A stretch of DNA of 64,000 bases. It comes from Nitrospirota bacterium. Its GTDB lineage: Bacteria > Nitrospirota > Thermodesulfovibrionia > Thermodesulfovibrionales > UBA1546. Shown one piece after another: positions 8,500 through 16,462 of the stretch. Position numbers and translations under genes: made by a program. The DNA lies in the NCBI GenBank assembly GCA_016195565.1, contig JACPZK010000006.1, positions 218,900 to 282,899 of the forward strand. The letters are read 5' to 3'. Each line of letters opens with the position of its first letter. The stretch's first letter is position 1. The notes under the pieces are model-generated. The model made no database searches and was not told the DNA's origin. It saw only the letters and a program-made list of their open reading frames with translations.

Positions 8500-10182
8500 A
8501 TGCAGATGGAAGGGGATAGCATTCTCGCTCATTCTCGTTCCGATAAAATCGGGACTCCGAGGTTTTGCCCGCTTTTATTATCTGCTTTCTTACTGTCGGA
8601 ATTGCGTGCAAAAAAACCGCTCAAATACCATCCCCTTCCATTAGTCGTGTGCACCTTTTTGCTGCTTTTTATTCTATCATGCTCGCCGCAGAACCGCCTT
8701 TCCGGCTATCTCTATTACAGGCTTAATACAAATCCGATAACATTGGACCCTGCGCTTATTGTGGATATCACAGGCGGCTCCCTATCGGCAAAACTCTTCA
8801 ATGGCCTTGTAAGGATGAACAAGAATCTTGACCTCATCCCTGACATAGCATCAAAGTGGAAGATATCAGAAAACGGGCTTGTATACGGATTCGAACTTAA
8901 AAAAGGCGTGATGTTCTCCAACGGCAGAGAAGCAACAGCCGGAGACTTCAAATATTCATTTGAAAGGGTTCTTAATCCAACAACAAGGTCCCCCAACACA
9001 TGGGTCTTTGACAAGATAAAAGGCGCAAGAGAGTTTATGAATGGTAAAGCGAAAGAGGTTTCAGGCATAAAAGCAGTAAACGATTACATGCTTGAGATAA
9101 CCCTTGATAAACCTTTTTCTCCATTTCTGAACCTCCTTGCAATGACCGCTGCGTATGTAGTCCCTGAGGAAGAAGCGGAAAAATGGGGAGTGGATTTTTC
9201 ATCTCATCCTGTTGGCACAGGGCCGTTTACCCTCAAACACTGGCTTCCAAGCAGGGAACTTCTGCTTGAGGCAAGAACCGATTATTTTGACAGCCTTCCA
9301 AAAATCAAAGGTATCGCCTATAAGATAATCCCCGAGGACCTGACAACAATAACGGAATTTGAACTTGGAAATCTTGACGTGATAACCATTCCTGCGTCAG
9401 CATTCTCAAGGTTTAAAAAAGATAAAAAACTGTCAGATTTCATATCATCAATAAATGGGATAAACACATATTACCTCGGGCTTAACTGTTCAAAAAAGCC
9501 TTTTGATAATCCTCTTCTCAGAAAGGCAATGAACTATGCAGTTGACAGGGAAAAGATGTTAAGGACTGTTTACGAAGGTAGGGGAAGAATTGCATCAGGG
9601 CCTGTGCCTGACATATTGAGAAAATGGAAGGCGCCTGCATCTTACGAATATAATCCATCAAAAGCCAGAGAGTTAATAAAAACCGCAGGTTATCCGGATG
9701 GGCTTGAAGTCAATTTTTATATAACAGCAGACAACGAGGTTGTGGATACTGCCGAGGTAATACAGTCATATTTAAAAGAAGTTGGGATTAAGGCAAATAT
9801 CAAACAGCTTGAATGGAGCGCATATAAGGATGCAATCAATAAAGGCGAGCCTGACATGTTCTGGCTTGGATGGTTTGCTGACTATCCCGACCCTGAAAAT
9901 TTTCTCTTCCCTTTATTCCACTCGGCAAACCTTGGCCCGGCTGGGAACAGAGCAAGATATAAAAATCCTGTAGTAGATTCTCTTATTGAAAAAGGCCAGC
10001 ACGCACAAACGACAAAAGAGAGAAACAAATACTACGAAAAGGCAGAGAAACTTATAGTCAACGATGCGCCGTGGGTATTCTTCTGGCACAAAACTGATTA
10101 TACATTAAGACAACCGTGGGTGAAGAATTATCAGATATATCTTATCTACAGCATTGATAAGGGAACGGAGATAAGCTTTTGA
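8500..10182 (+). CDS. Peptide/nickel-type ABC transporter substrate-binding lipoprotein (family 5)
   Basis: The mature part is a full SBP_bac_5 domain: LDPALIVDITGG, LVYGFELKKGVMFSNG, AGDFKYSFERV, HPVGTGPF, LGLNCSKKPFDN, RKAMNYAVDREKM. It captures oligopeptides or similar ligands outside the membrane for DppBC-type permeases; such permeases lie at 54.3-56.1 kb but not next to it. The hydrophobic stretch LLLFILSC forms a lipoprotein signal with Cys near residue 64 of this reading. The start is uncertain. ATG 8500 has no clear ribosome site, and the first ~45 codons run through an inverted-repeat element. TTG 8602 or GTG 8647 are alternatives. The insertion may have replaced the native start. 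Confidence 0.85.
   Translation: MQMEGDSILAHSRSDKIGTPRFCPLLLSAFLLSELRAKKPLKYHPLPLVVCTFLLLFILSCSPQNRLSGYLYYRLNTNPITLDPALIVDITGGSLSAKLFNGLVRMNKNLDLIPDIASKWKISENGLVYGFELKKGVMFSNGREATAGDFKYSFERVLNPTTRSPNTWVFDKIKGAREFMNGKAKEVSGIKAVNDYMLEITLDKPFSPFLNLLAMTAAYVVPEEEAEKWGVDFSSHPVGTGPFTLKHWLPSRELLLEARTDYFDSLPKIKGIAYKIIPEDLTTITEFELGNLDVITIPASAFSRFKKDKKLSDFISSINGINTYYLGLNCSKKPFDNPLLRKAMNYAVDREKMLRTVYEGRGRIASGPVPDILRKWKAPASYEYNPSKARELIKTAGYPDGLEVNFYITADNEVVDTAEVIQSYLKEVGIKANIKQLEWSAYKDAINKGEPDMFWLGWFADYPDPENFLFPLFHSANLGPAGNRARYKNPVVDSLIEKGQHAQTTKERNKYYEKAEKLIVNDAPWVFFWHKTDYTLRQPWVKNYQIYLIYSIDKGTEISF
8506..8641. mobile_element. 136-bp element with terminal inverted repeats (MITE-like)
   Basis: ATGGAAGGGGAT at 8506-8517 is repeated inverted as ATCCCCTTCCAT at 8630-8641. 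Similarity extends a few bases inward. The interior contains CCGATAAAATCGGG and ends with CGCTCAAAT before the right repeat. It covers the 5' end of the following binding-protein gene and stays open in that frame. No transposase is encoded. A flanking target duplication is not evident. Confidence 0.55.
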
Positions 10183-10185
10183 GAT

Positions 10186-10370
10186 ATAGGCAGTGTTACC
10201 TTTCGCTTTTCTGTGATATTTTTCGACAGTTCTAAACTCATTCCGCTACATTCTCGAAACTCGACCTTTGGTCTCAGACAGTCGAGAATGTTCCGCCAAA
10301 GGCGGACGCTGCATTTCGTTAAGAACCGTTACCGAAAACTATCAATGTCGCTCAAAATAACACTGCCTAT
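10186..10370. mobile_element. 185-bp inverted-repeat element between convergent genes
   Basis: ATAGGCAGTGTTA at 10186-10198 is matched inverted by TAACACTGCCTAT at 10358-10370, and imperfect similarity of the arms extends ~50 bp inward. The centre has a second hairpin (CATTCTCGA / TCGAGAATG) and TCCGCCAAAGGCGGA at 10292-10306. It begins 3 bp after the binding-protein stop. It could be a non-autonomous element or act as a terminator for both convergent genes. Its right arm shares CGCTCAAA before the repeat with the element at 8506-8641. Confidence 0.55.
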
Positions 10371-10388
10371 TATTATGCAAGCATAAGT

Positions 10389-11423
10389 TCAACGTTGTGG
10401 CTCAATAATCACCTTTATGGACTCCTTTGCCTCAGCAACAAGCTTGAAACCAAGCTGCGCCTCGGACATGCCCAGCCTGTGCGTAATCATATCCTTTACA
10501 TTTACCCTCCGGGCGCTGATAAACTCTATTGCCAAAGCAAGGTCAGAAGGCGCTGCTCCGTAGGACGTCACCATCTTTATCTCATTACGCCAGAAATCAT
10601 TTATCGGAACAGAGACATTAATCCCGGGTTCTGGTACTGCAAAAAATAGAATCGTACCACCTTTATCAACAGACTGAAGAGCCTGCTCAATGGCAGGCAT
10701 TGCGCCTGTGCACACTATCACACAGTCAGCCAGTCTTCCGTCATTCAGTTTACGCACATGCTCAGGCACATTCTCTTTAGCATTTATAACGCTGTTTGCG
10801 CCGAACTTCAATGCCGCATTAAGGCGGTATTCATTTACATCAGTTGCCATAATCTTTTCCGCCCTTTCCACGCCCGCATCCTTTGCAAGATTTATATGAA
10901 GAAGCCCTGAAATCCCGCTGCCAATTACAAGAACGCTTTGTCCGGCTTTCAGGTTTGCGACCCTCTGTCCTCTCAGAATGCACGCCAAGGGCTCTATGAA
11001 TGTTCCTTCTTCATAAGTCATATTCTCTGGGAGGATATAAACGCCGCTCTTAACATTTATCTCAGGCACTCTGAGATACTCTGCAAAACCTCCGGGGTCA
11101 TAATTTGTTTTATGCAAGGTCTCGCATGCTGTATGATAGCCGCTCAGGCAATAGCGGCAGGTGTTGCACGGAACATGATGGGACACAAATACCCTGTCAC
11201 CTTTTTTATAATTTTTTACCCCCTCGCCCACTTCAACAATCTCTCCTGTGATTTCATGCCCAAGAACACGAGGAGCTTTTTTAATCCTGTACCATTCCAT
11301 TACATCGCTTCCGCATATCCCGCTCGCCATGACCTTAACCAGCATCTCGCCTTTTCCGATTTTAGGCACAGGCATCTCCTCAACCCGCACATCATTATTC
11401 CTGTAATACATCGCCACCTTCAT
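10389..11423 (-). CDS. Zinc-dependent alcohol/polyol dehydrogenase (MDR family)
   Basis: The product is 344 residues from ATG 11423, preceded by CAGGAG at a good distance; the upstream ATG at 11456 has no such site. The GroES-like N-terminal domain carries the catalytic zinc ligands (Cys in GICGSD, His-Glu in LGHEITGE). The structural zinc Cys cluster is CNTCRYCLSGYHTAC. The Rossmann domain follows (VLVIGSGISGLLH). By family it is an NAD(P)-dependent medium-chain dehydrogenase close to sorbitol or threonine dehydrogenases. The substrate cannot be read from sequence. It stands alone, converging with the binding-protein gene. Confidence 0.88.
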   Translation of the reverse strand: MKVAMYYRNNDVRVEEMPVPKIGKGEMLVKVMASGICGSDVMEWYRIKKAPRVLGHEITGEIVEVGEGVKNYKKGDRVFVSHHVPCNTCRYCLSGYHTACETLHKTNYDPGGFAEYLRVPEINVKSGVYILPENMTYEEGTFIEPLACILRGQRVANLKAGQSVLVIGSGISGLLHINLAKDAGVERAEKIMATDVNEYRLNAALKFGANSVINAKENVPEHVRKLNDGRLADCVIVCTGAMPAIEQALQSVDKGGTILFFAVPEPGINVSVPINDFWRNEIKMVTSYGAAPSDLALAIEFISARRVNVKDMITHRLGMSEAQLGFKLVAEAKESIKVIIEPQR

Positions 11424-11588
11424 AACAACTCCTGAAAATAGATTTACAATTCTCAATAATATACCATAGAGAAGAGATTTTGTTTGACAGAGAGAAGGGC
11501 ATTAAGTAGAATTTAGGCATTGAGGCTGATTCAGCTAAAGTTGGTATATTCTTGATGTTCATACGCAATATTCATACAAGGAGTATTA

Positions 11589-12245
11589 ATGAAATCTAAT
11601 AATGTTCCTGAGTCAGTATATTTACCATCAAACGAGCCTTATTTGGGCAGAGATTCGGTTTTTCATTTTGATCAAGTTATTCTTTCCTGTCTTGATGTAA
11701 ATACGGATATTGCCGCTTATACTAAGCGAGTTGAATTGTCAGACATTCAAAAGGCTGCTTGTCAAATCGTTCCGCAGGGAATTAATCTTGCTCTGACGAT
11801 CAGAGAACTCATTCGGCAGGGCTATCTTTTCGGCGCACTAGTGCTTATGCGGCCATTGATTGAACGCGTTGCTGTGATCTCATATCTTCATGCAAATCCT
11901 AATGAGATTAAGGTTTGGCAGACAGGATGGAAGTTTCGTGAAAGGCCAAGCCTATCCAAAATGCTTGAAACAATGAGCGGCAAGGCCGACATCACAACAG
12001 CTAAACAGATATGTGAAACTTTTGGGCACATTGTGCATGGCGATCCTATTGGTTCACAGTGGAATTTAGTGCGTCTCACCGATAGCGCAGTTGGTTATTC
12101 TGTTGGAAAAGTTATTAATGAACCTGAACTATGCGACTTCATTTGTTTTCAGTCTTATCTTTATCTTATTGTTTTGATGGGTATGATGGCAGCATGTTTT
12201 CCTGATGCACCAAGCAGTAAAAGAAACGAAAGTATTTCGCACTAA
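11589..12245 (+). CDS. Hypothetical protein, cassette-like, possibly DUF5677/AbiV-like
   Basis: A 218-residue soluble, mainly helical protein with a good ribosome site (AAGGAG, ATG 11589). The central stretch TIRELIRQGYLFGALVLMRP then LIERV, followed by a conserved-looking GHIVHGDP, recalls the loosely defined DUF5677/AbiV-type helical families, but I do not recognise it firmly. The C-terminus has a hydrophobic segment (YLYLIVLMGMMAACF). It is followed after 8 bp by an attC-like structure and then another small orphan gene, which is integron cassette layout. No integrase lies in the window. Function unknown. Confidence 0.6.
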   Translation: MKSNNVPESVYLPSNEPYLGRDSVFHFDQVILSCLDVNTDIAAYTKRVELSDIQKAACQIVPQGINLALTIRELIRQGYLFGALVLMRPLIERVAVISYLHANPNEIKVWQTGWKFRERPSLSKMLETMSGKADITTAKQICETFGHIVHGDPIGSQWNLVRLTDSAVGYSVGKVINEPELCDFICFQSYLYLIVLMGMMAACFPDAPSSKRNESISH

Positions 12246-12253
12246 TGAGCACT

Positions 12254-12327
12254 GCGCATAACATCAGAGCACAAACGGCTAAAACTTCAACCTTATCAGA
12301 TTCGTTTGTGCCGCAAATGTTATCTGC
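12254..12327 (+). other. attC-like integron recombination site (solitary)
   Basis: The outer arms GCGCATAAC (12254-12262) and GTTATCTGC (12319-12327) are near-complementary. The inner arms GCACAAACG (12269-12277) and CGTTTGTGC (12303-12311) are perfectly complementary. The unpaired spacers between inner and outer arms are unequal (6 and 7 nt), as in attC hairpins. It starts 8 bp after one stop and ends 18 bp before the next ATG. The R' core begins GTT but departs from the GTTRRRY consensus after that. Confidence 0.45.
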
Positions 12328-12345
12328 AACCCGAAAGGAACCATT

Positions 12346-12618
12346 ATGAATAAAAATACTAAATCCAAAAGACTCAAATCTATAAAAGTAAAACCAACTG
12401 GTGAATACCCCTGCCAGTGGGATGATTTGATTGACTCTAAAAACAATGTTATTGCCACTATATACACTCTGAAAGAAGGCAAAAAGGATAATCTGAAATC
12501 TGGAATTACAAAAGGGACAGACGGAATTTACGATATTGTCGTTAATTCAAAAGAGATTACTGTTGAAGTAGTAAGAAACGCCCTCGTTGATTTGGAAAAG
12601 GTTACTGATAAACGGTAA
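12346..12618 (+). CDS. Hypothetical small protein, cassette-like
   Basis: The product is 90 residues from ATG 12346, with AAAGGAA upstream. The N-terminus is strongly basic (MNKNTKSKRLKSIKVK); the rest alternates charged and beta-type stretches (NNVIATIYTLKEG, GIYDIVVNSKEITVEVV). No signal peptide, membrane segment or known motif is visible. It begins directly after the attC-like site, which suggests it is a captured cassette gene. Function not recognised. Confidence 0.55.
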   Translation: MNKNTKSKRLKSIKVKPTGEYPCQWDDLIDSKNNVIATIYTLKEGKKDNLKSGITKGTDGIYDIVVNSKEITVEVVRNALVDLEKVTDKR

Positions 12619-12638
12619 ATGCTTGCTTCGTCTACTCT

Positions 12639-12728
12639 GTCATTCCGCACTTGATGCGGAATCCAGTTAGTCGTAATTTACTGTCTCAAAAAAAAGTGTC
12701 TGGATTCCTGCCTCCGCAGGAATGACAA
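12639..12728. repeat. CATTCCGCAC-type palindromic repeat
   Basis: GTCATTCCGCACTTGATGCGG opens the element and TCCTGCCTCCGCAGGAATGAC closes it, with two internal hairpins around TCCAG and CTGGA. A near-identical copy lies at 61812-61880 and a relative at 14207-14277. Confidence 0.7.
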
Positions 12729-12743
12729 CACAATAAAATAGGT

Positions 12744-13592
12744 TTAATGCCTGCTCAGTTCTGCCTTGCTTGCGGTAACGCCCTTTACCTTCTTCGGTGA
12801 TTTCTTTGCCTTTGCTTTCAGAGCCTTATAGATTTCGTATGCCCTTTTGGGCGTGGCGTTATCATGGACAATCGCCCTTACAGCCTGAATCATCGCAACA
12901 GGAGCTTCTGACTGGAAGATATTCCTTCCCATATCAACGCCTGCCGCGCCCTTTATTATCGCATTATGAGTAAGCTCAAGAGCCTCATATTCGGGAAGTT
13001 TTTTTCCTCCTGCCATAACAAGCGGCACAGGGCATGTCTTAACGAGCTTTTCAAAACCCTCGCAGTAATATGTCTTTACAATATGCGCTCCAAGCTCTGC
13101 GGCTATCCTGCAGCTCAAGGCAAGATACCTTGCATCACGCACCATGTTCTTTCCAACTGCCGTGACAGCAAGCACAGGCATCCCATAGCGATGACCCTCA
13201 TCAATCAGTTTTGTAAGATTCAGAAGCGTCTCTTTCTGATTTGGAGAGCCGACATATATTGAGAGAGCAACTGCCGATGCATTTAATCTTACCGCATCTT
13301 CCATGGAAACGGTCAACCCTTCATTGGACAGGTCTTCATCAAGAATGCTGTTTCCTCCTGAGACTCTTATGACTATCGGCGTCTCTGATTGAGGATTAAC
13401 AGATGTGCGGGCAATTCCTCTTGTCGGCATTAGAGCATCAGCATAAGGAAGCAGCGGCTTGATTGTTTTTTCTGCATCTTCAAGCCCTGTCGTAGGCCCG
13501 AGAAAGTATCCGTGGTCAACCGCAAGCATAACGGTTTTTCCGTCAGATTTAATTATCCTTGAAAGACGGTTCTTCAATCCCCAGTCATACAT
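12744..13592 (-). CDS. lsrF: LsrF/DhnA-type class I aldolase or thiolase
   Basis: A 282-residue TIM-barrel protein that follows Escherichia coli LsrF almost block by block: [42 protein letters not shown] (the Lys is the Schiff-base position), [25 protein letters not shown] strong site AGGAGG precedes ATG 13592. In enteric bacteria LsrF removes the phosphorylated autoinducer-2 product 3-hydroxy-5-phosphonooxypentane-2,4-dione. No lsrACDBGKR genes are present here, so the role may instead be a general sugar-phosphate aldolase. The C-terminus carries an extra Lys-rich tail of ~25 residues. Confidence 0.82.
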   Translation of the reverse strand: MYDWGLKNRLSRIIKSDGKTVMLAVDHGYFLGPTTGLEDAEKTIKPLLPYADALMPTRGIARTSVNPQSETPIVIRVSGGNSILDEDLSNEGLTVSMEDAVRLNASAVALSIYVGSPNQKETLLNLTKLIDEGHRYGMPVLAVTAVGKNMVRDARYLALSCRIAAELGAHIVKTYYCEGFEKLVKTCPVPLVMAGGKKLPEYEALELTHNAIIKGAAGVDMGRNIFQSEAPVAMIQAVRAIVHDNATPKRAYEIYKALKAKAKKSPKKVKGVTASKAELSRH

Positions 13593-13611
13593 AAAATCCT
13601 CCTGAAAAAAG

Positions 13612-13695
13612 TTTTAAGTTAAAAGTGAAGATTTAAAAGTTATTAAAAATTTCTCTGAAAAACTCTCAACTCTTAACTCTTAATTTTTAACTTTT
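13612..13695. repeat. AACTTTTAACTT-type dispersed inverted repeat
   Basis: AAGTTAAAAGTGAAG and TTAAAAGTTATT on the left are mirrored by CAACTCTTAACTCTTAATTTT on the right. It fills the gap between lsrF and nrdR and can fold into one long AT-rich hairpin. Confidence 0.6.
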
Positions 13696-13696
13696 A

Positions 13697-14161
13697 CTAT
13701 TTATTGCCTTTCTGCTCAAACAATGTCTTTACTTCGTTCATAAGCTCGCTTATATCCTTAAACTGCCTGTAAACAGACGCAAACCTCACATACGCAACCT
13801 TATCAAGCTCTCTCAACGAAGACATTACCTCTTCTCCGACCCATGTGCTCTGTATTTCCTTCACACTGAGGTTTATGAGCTTCTTTTCTATGGAATCAAC
13901 TACCCCTTCAAGCAATTCAACACTCACAGGCCTTTTTTCGCATGCCTTTTCAAGCCCCCTCAGTATCTTCGGCCTGTCAAACGGCTCACGCCTTCCATCC
14001 TTTTTCACAACCATGGGGACCACATCTTCAACACGCTCATAAGAGGTGAAACGCTTTCCGCACTTCAGGCATTCACGCCTTCTGCGTATCGCATCGCCTT
14101 CCTTGCTTGTCCGCGAGTCAATGACCTTGTCTTCTAAATTTCCGCAAAATGGACACTTCAC
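13697..14161 (-). CDS. nrdR: Transcriptional repressor NrdR
   Basis: 154 residues. The N-terminal zinc ribbon (CPFCGN, then CLKCGKRFT) is followed by an ATP-cone domain (VKKDGRREPFDRPKILRGLEKAC). NrdR senses dATP/ATP and represses ribonucleotide reductase operons through NrdR boxes; no reductase genes are in this window. The start is GTG 14161 in the context GAGAGGTATTTTCAG, identical to the leader of yacG. The gene follows rpiB-glyA on the same strand after a 210-bp gap holding a palindromic repeat, so it may be a separate transcript. Confidence 0.95.
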   Translation of the reverse strand: MKCPFCGNLEDKVIDSRTSKEGDAIRRRRECLKCGKRFTSYERVEDVVPMVVKKDGRREPFDRPKILRGLEKACEKRPVSVELLEGVVDSIEKKLINLSVKEIQSTWVGEEVMSSLRELDKVAYVRFASVYRQFKDISELMNEVKTLFEQKGNK

Positions 14162-14206
14162 CTGAAAATACCTCTCAACCTATTGATTTATAATCATTAA
14201 TAATTT

Positions 14207-14277
14207 GTCATTCTCTGGCTTGACCAGAGAATCCAGAACATAGGAACTGGATTCCCCGATTAAATCGGGGAATGACA
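14207..14277. repeat. CATTC/GAATG palindromic repeat
   Basis: GTCATTCTCTGG opens and GGGGAATGACAC closes the element. The interior has a TGGCTTGACCAGAGAATCCAG hairpin and CCCCGATTAAATCGGGG. It lies between nrdR and glyA and belongs to the same broad group as 12639-12728. Confidence 0.6.
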
Positions 14278-14371
14278 CTGTTAAGTATTTTTATCCACTT
14301 TTGTGCCGACAGGTCGGCATGTGGGTTTCATAATAATTTTCAGGATGCATCATGTATCATGCATCTAAATG

Positions 14372-15610
14372 CTAATATATCGGAAATCTCTTGCAGATAT
14401 CCCCTGCCCTCTGCCTGAGCCTTCCAATCTTTGCCTCATCAGAGTTGTTCTTCAACACTTCATCTATTATCTCTGCTATATCTGTCATTTCCGCCTCACC
14501 CATCCCCCTTGTAGTAACACACGGCGTGCCAAGCCTCATACCGCTTGTTATTGCAGGAGGCCGTTCGTCATAGGGAATTGAATTTTTATTAACTGTAATG
14601 CCTGCCTCGTCCAATGCTTCTTCAGCTTTCTTTCCTGTTACCCCTTTATTTGCGAGGTCAACAAGCATGAGGTGGTTGTCTGTCCCGCCTGATATTATCC
14701 TGAATCCCCTTTTTATAAGTTCCTCAGCAAGCTTTTTTGCATTTTCTATAACCTTTTTCTGATACTCTTTGAACCCATCATTCAGAGCCTCCTTAAATGC
14801 GACTGCCTTTGCAGCAATCACATGAACCAGAGGGCCTCCCTGAATTCCAGGGAAAATCATCTTGTCTATAGCCTTTGCGTATTCTGCCCTGCACATTATC
14901 ATCCCGCCCCTTGGCCCGCGGAGTGTCTTATGTGTCGTTGTTGTAACAAAATCTGCATAAGGCACAGGAGACGGATGAAGGCCTGCTGCTACAAGCCCTG
15001 CTATATGCGCTATGTCTGCTGTCAGATAAGCGCCGGCCTCTTTTGCAATCTCCGAGAATGTCTTAAAGTCAAGAATCCTTGAATAAGCGCTGGCTCCGAC
15101 AAGTATCATCTTCGGTTTGTTTTTTACCGCAAGCCTGCGCACCTCGTCATAATCAATGTACCCAGTCTCTTTATTAACTCCGTAAGAAATGCTTTTATAA
15201 AGTATCCCTGAAAAGTTTACGGAGGCCCCATGCGAGAGGTGTCCTCCGTGGCTGAGGTTCATACCGAGAATGGCATCTCCGGGTTTAAGAAACGCAAAAT
15301 ACACAGCCATGTTGGCCTGTGTCCCTGAATGAGGCTGGACATTTACATGCTCGGCTACGAAGAGTTCCTTTGCCCTTTCTATTGCGAGATTTTCAACAAT
15401 GTCTGCATATTCACATCCGCCGTAATAGCGCTTATTCGGATATCCCTCGGCATATTTATTGGTAAATACAGAGCCTTGCGCCTCAAGAACAGCAGGACTC
15501 GCATAGTTTTCCGATGCGATAAGAACAATCTTCTGTTTTTCTCTTTCTATCTCTCCCTGAATCGCCCTGTAAATATCCGGGTCTGAGAGTTTGAGCCTTT
15601 CAAAGTCCAT
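14372..15610 (-). CDS. glyA: Serine hydroxymethyltransferase
   Basis: A 412-residue PLP enzyme that converts serine and tetrahydrofolate to glycine and methylene-THF. Family blocks are [48 protein letters not shown], and [17 protein letters not shown], whose Lys in [11 protein letters not shown] binds PLP. The length is standard. The start ATG 15610 overlaps the end of rpiB by 11 bp, with GAGGAAAG upstream, so the two are translationally coupled. Confidence 0.97.
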   Translation of the reverse strand: MDFERLKLSDPDIYRAIQGEIEREKQKIVLIASENYASPAVLEAQGSVFTNKYAEGYPNKRYYGGCEYADIVENLAIERAKELFVAEHVNVQPHSGTQANMAVYFAFLKPGDAILGMNLSHGGHLSHGASVNFSGILYKSISYGVNKETGYIDYDEVRRLAVKNKPKMILVGASAYSRILDFKTFSEIAKEAGAYLTADIAHIAGLVAAGLHPSPVPYADFVTTTTHKTLRGPRGGMIMCRAEYAKAIDKMIFPGIQGGPLVHVIAAKAVAFKEALNDGFKEYQKKVIENAKKLAEELIKRGFRIISGGTDNHLMLVDLANKGVTGKKAEEALDEAGITVNKNSIPYDERPPAITSGMRLGTPCVTTRGMGEAEMTDIAEIIDEVLKNNSDEAKIGRLRQRAGDICKRFPIY

Positions 15611-16058
15611 GTTTTATAAATCTTTCCTCTATCAGTTTTATCTTTGTAAGACGATTTGCATGCCTGCCGCCTTCAAATTCCGTGCTGAACCATACCCTGA
15701 CAATCTCTTTCGCAAGGTCTTTGCCTACAATCCTTCCGCCTATCACAAGCACATTTGCATCATTGTGCATCCTGCTCATCTTTGCGGTGAAGAGGTCATT
15801 GCAGAGAGACGCCCTTATATTGGGAATCTTATTCGCAACAATTGACATGCCGATGCCTGTGCCGCATATCAGTATGCCCCTGTCTACCTTGCCTTCTGAG
15901 ACTTCCCTTGATACCTTTTCTCCAAAATCAGGATAGTCCACGGACTGAGCGCCGTTTGTGCCTAAATCAAGGCATTCTATCTTCATCTCGCTGAGGATGG
16001 AGATTAGCTCATTTTTTAGCTCTACGCCCGCATGGTCACTGCCGATTGCAACTTTCAT
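15600..16058 (-). CDS. rpiB: Ribose-5-phosphate isomerase B
   Basis: 152 residues of the RpiB/LacAB family. [16 protein letters not shown] is the N-terminal signature, and [17 protein letters not shown] contains the Cys that acts as the catalytic base in Rpi[13 protein letters not shown] is the third conserved block. It interconverts ribose-5-phosphate and ribulose-5-phosphate in the pentose phosphate pathway. GGGG in AACGGGGTAAAAATG serves as the ribosome site. It is first in an operon with glyA. Confidence 0.95.
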   Translation of the reverse strand: MKVAIGSDHAGVELKNELISILSEMKIECLDLGTNGAQSVDYPDFGEKVSREVSEGKVDRGILICGTGIGMSIVANKIPNIRASLCNDLFTAKMSRMHNDANVLVIGGRIVGKDLAKEIVRVWFSTEFEGGRHANRLTKIKLIEERFIKHGL

Positions 16059-16069
16059 TTTTACCCCGT

Positions 16070-16122
16070 TAGAAATCCCCGCTGCTTACCCCGTTGGAAA
16101 GCCAAAGACTTTCTAACGGGGG
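16070..16122. repeat. CCCCGTTAGAAA hairpin repeat upstream of rpiB
   Basis: CCCCGTTGGAAAG (16090-16102) pairs with CTTTCTAACGGGG (16109-16121), and a second CCCCGTTAGAAA copy lies at 16064-16075. On the rpiB strand this gives tandem TTTCYAACGGGGTAA words, the last of which supplies the rpiB ribosome site. The rest of the 400-bp gap to tupA holds the repeat at 16206-16345 and no gene. Confidence 0.55.
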
Positions 16123-16205
16123 TTACCTCGGATACGTATCTTATCTAAGAGTGAAAGTGTAAGTCAAGGTTCTGTCTCTTCAACCGAAAAATAGATATAG
16201 AAAGT

Positions 16206-16345
16206 TGTCATTGCGAGGATTCCTCGTCTGTCATTGCGAGCGAAGCGAAGCAATCTCTTATGACAGACTCGGAACAGGCTCCGCAATCTCGCCTTTTGAG
16301 ATAAGATTGCCGCGAACCCTTCGGGTTCTCGCAATGACAGGCAAT
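16206..16345. repeat. Compound CATTGCGAGG-type palindromic repeat
   Basis: It contains two GTCATTGCGAG words at the left and CTCGCAATGACAGG at the right, with internal inverted segments (AAGCAATCTC / GAGATAAGATTG, GGAACAGGCTCCGC, CCCTTCGGGTT). Open frames on both strands through it are repeat translations, not genes. Confidence 0.65.
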
Positions 16346-16462
16346 TCAAGCGTTTATAGTTCTATGTCTATTTTTCGGCTCTTCAACTTCCCGCTTCCTA
16401 AAAATGGTTGATTGTATTATAATTTCCTCAAAAATAACTTCATAAGGAAAGGAATACAGCTT

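Noticed and set aside
16164-16411. Short frames on both strands upstream of tupA
   Set aside because: They are translations of the CATTGCGAGG-type palindromic repeat.
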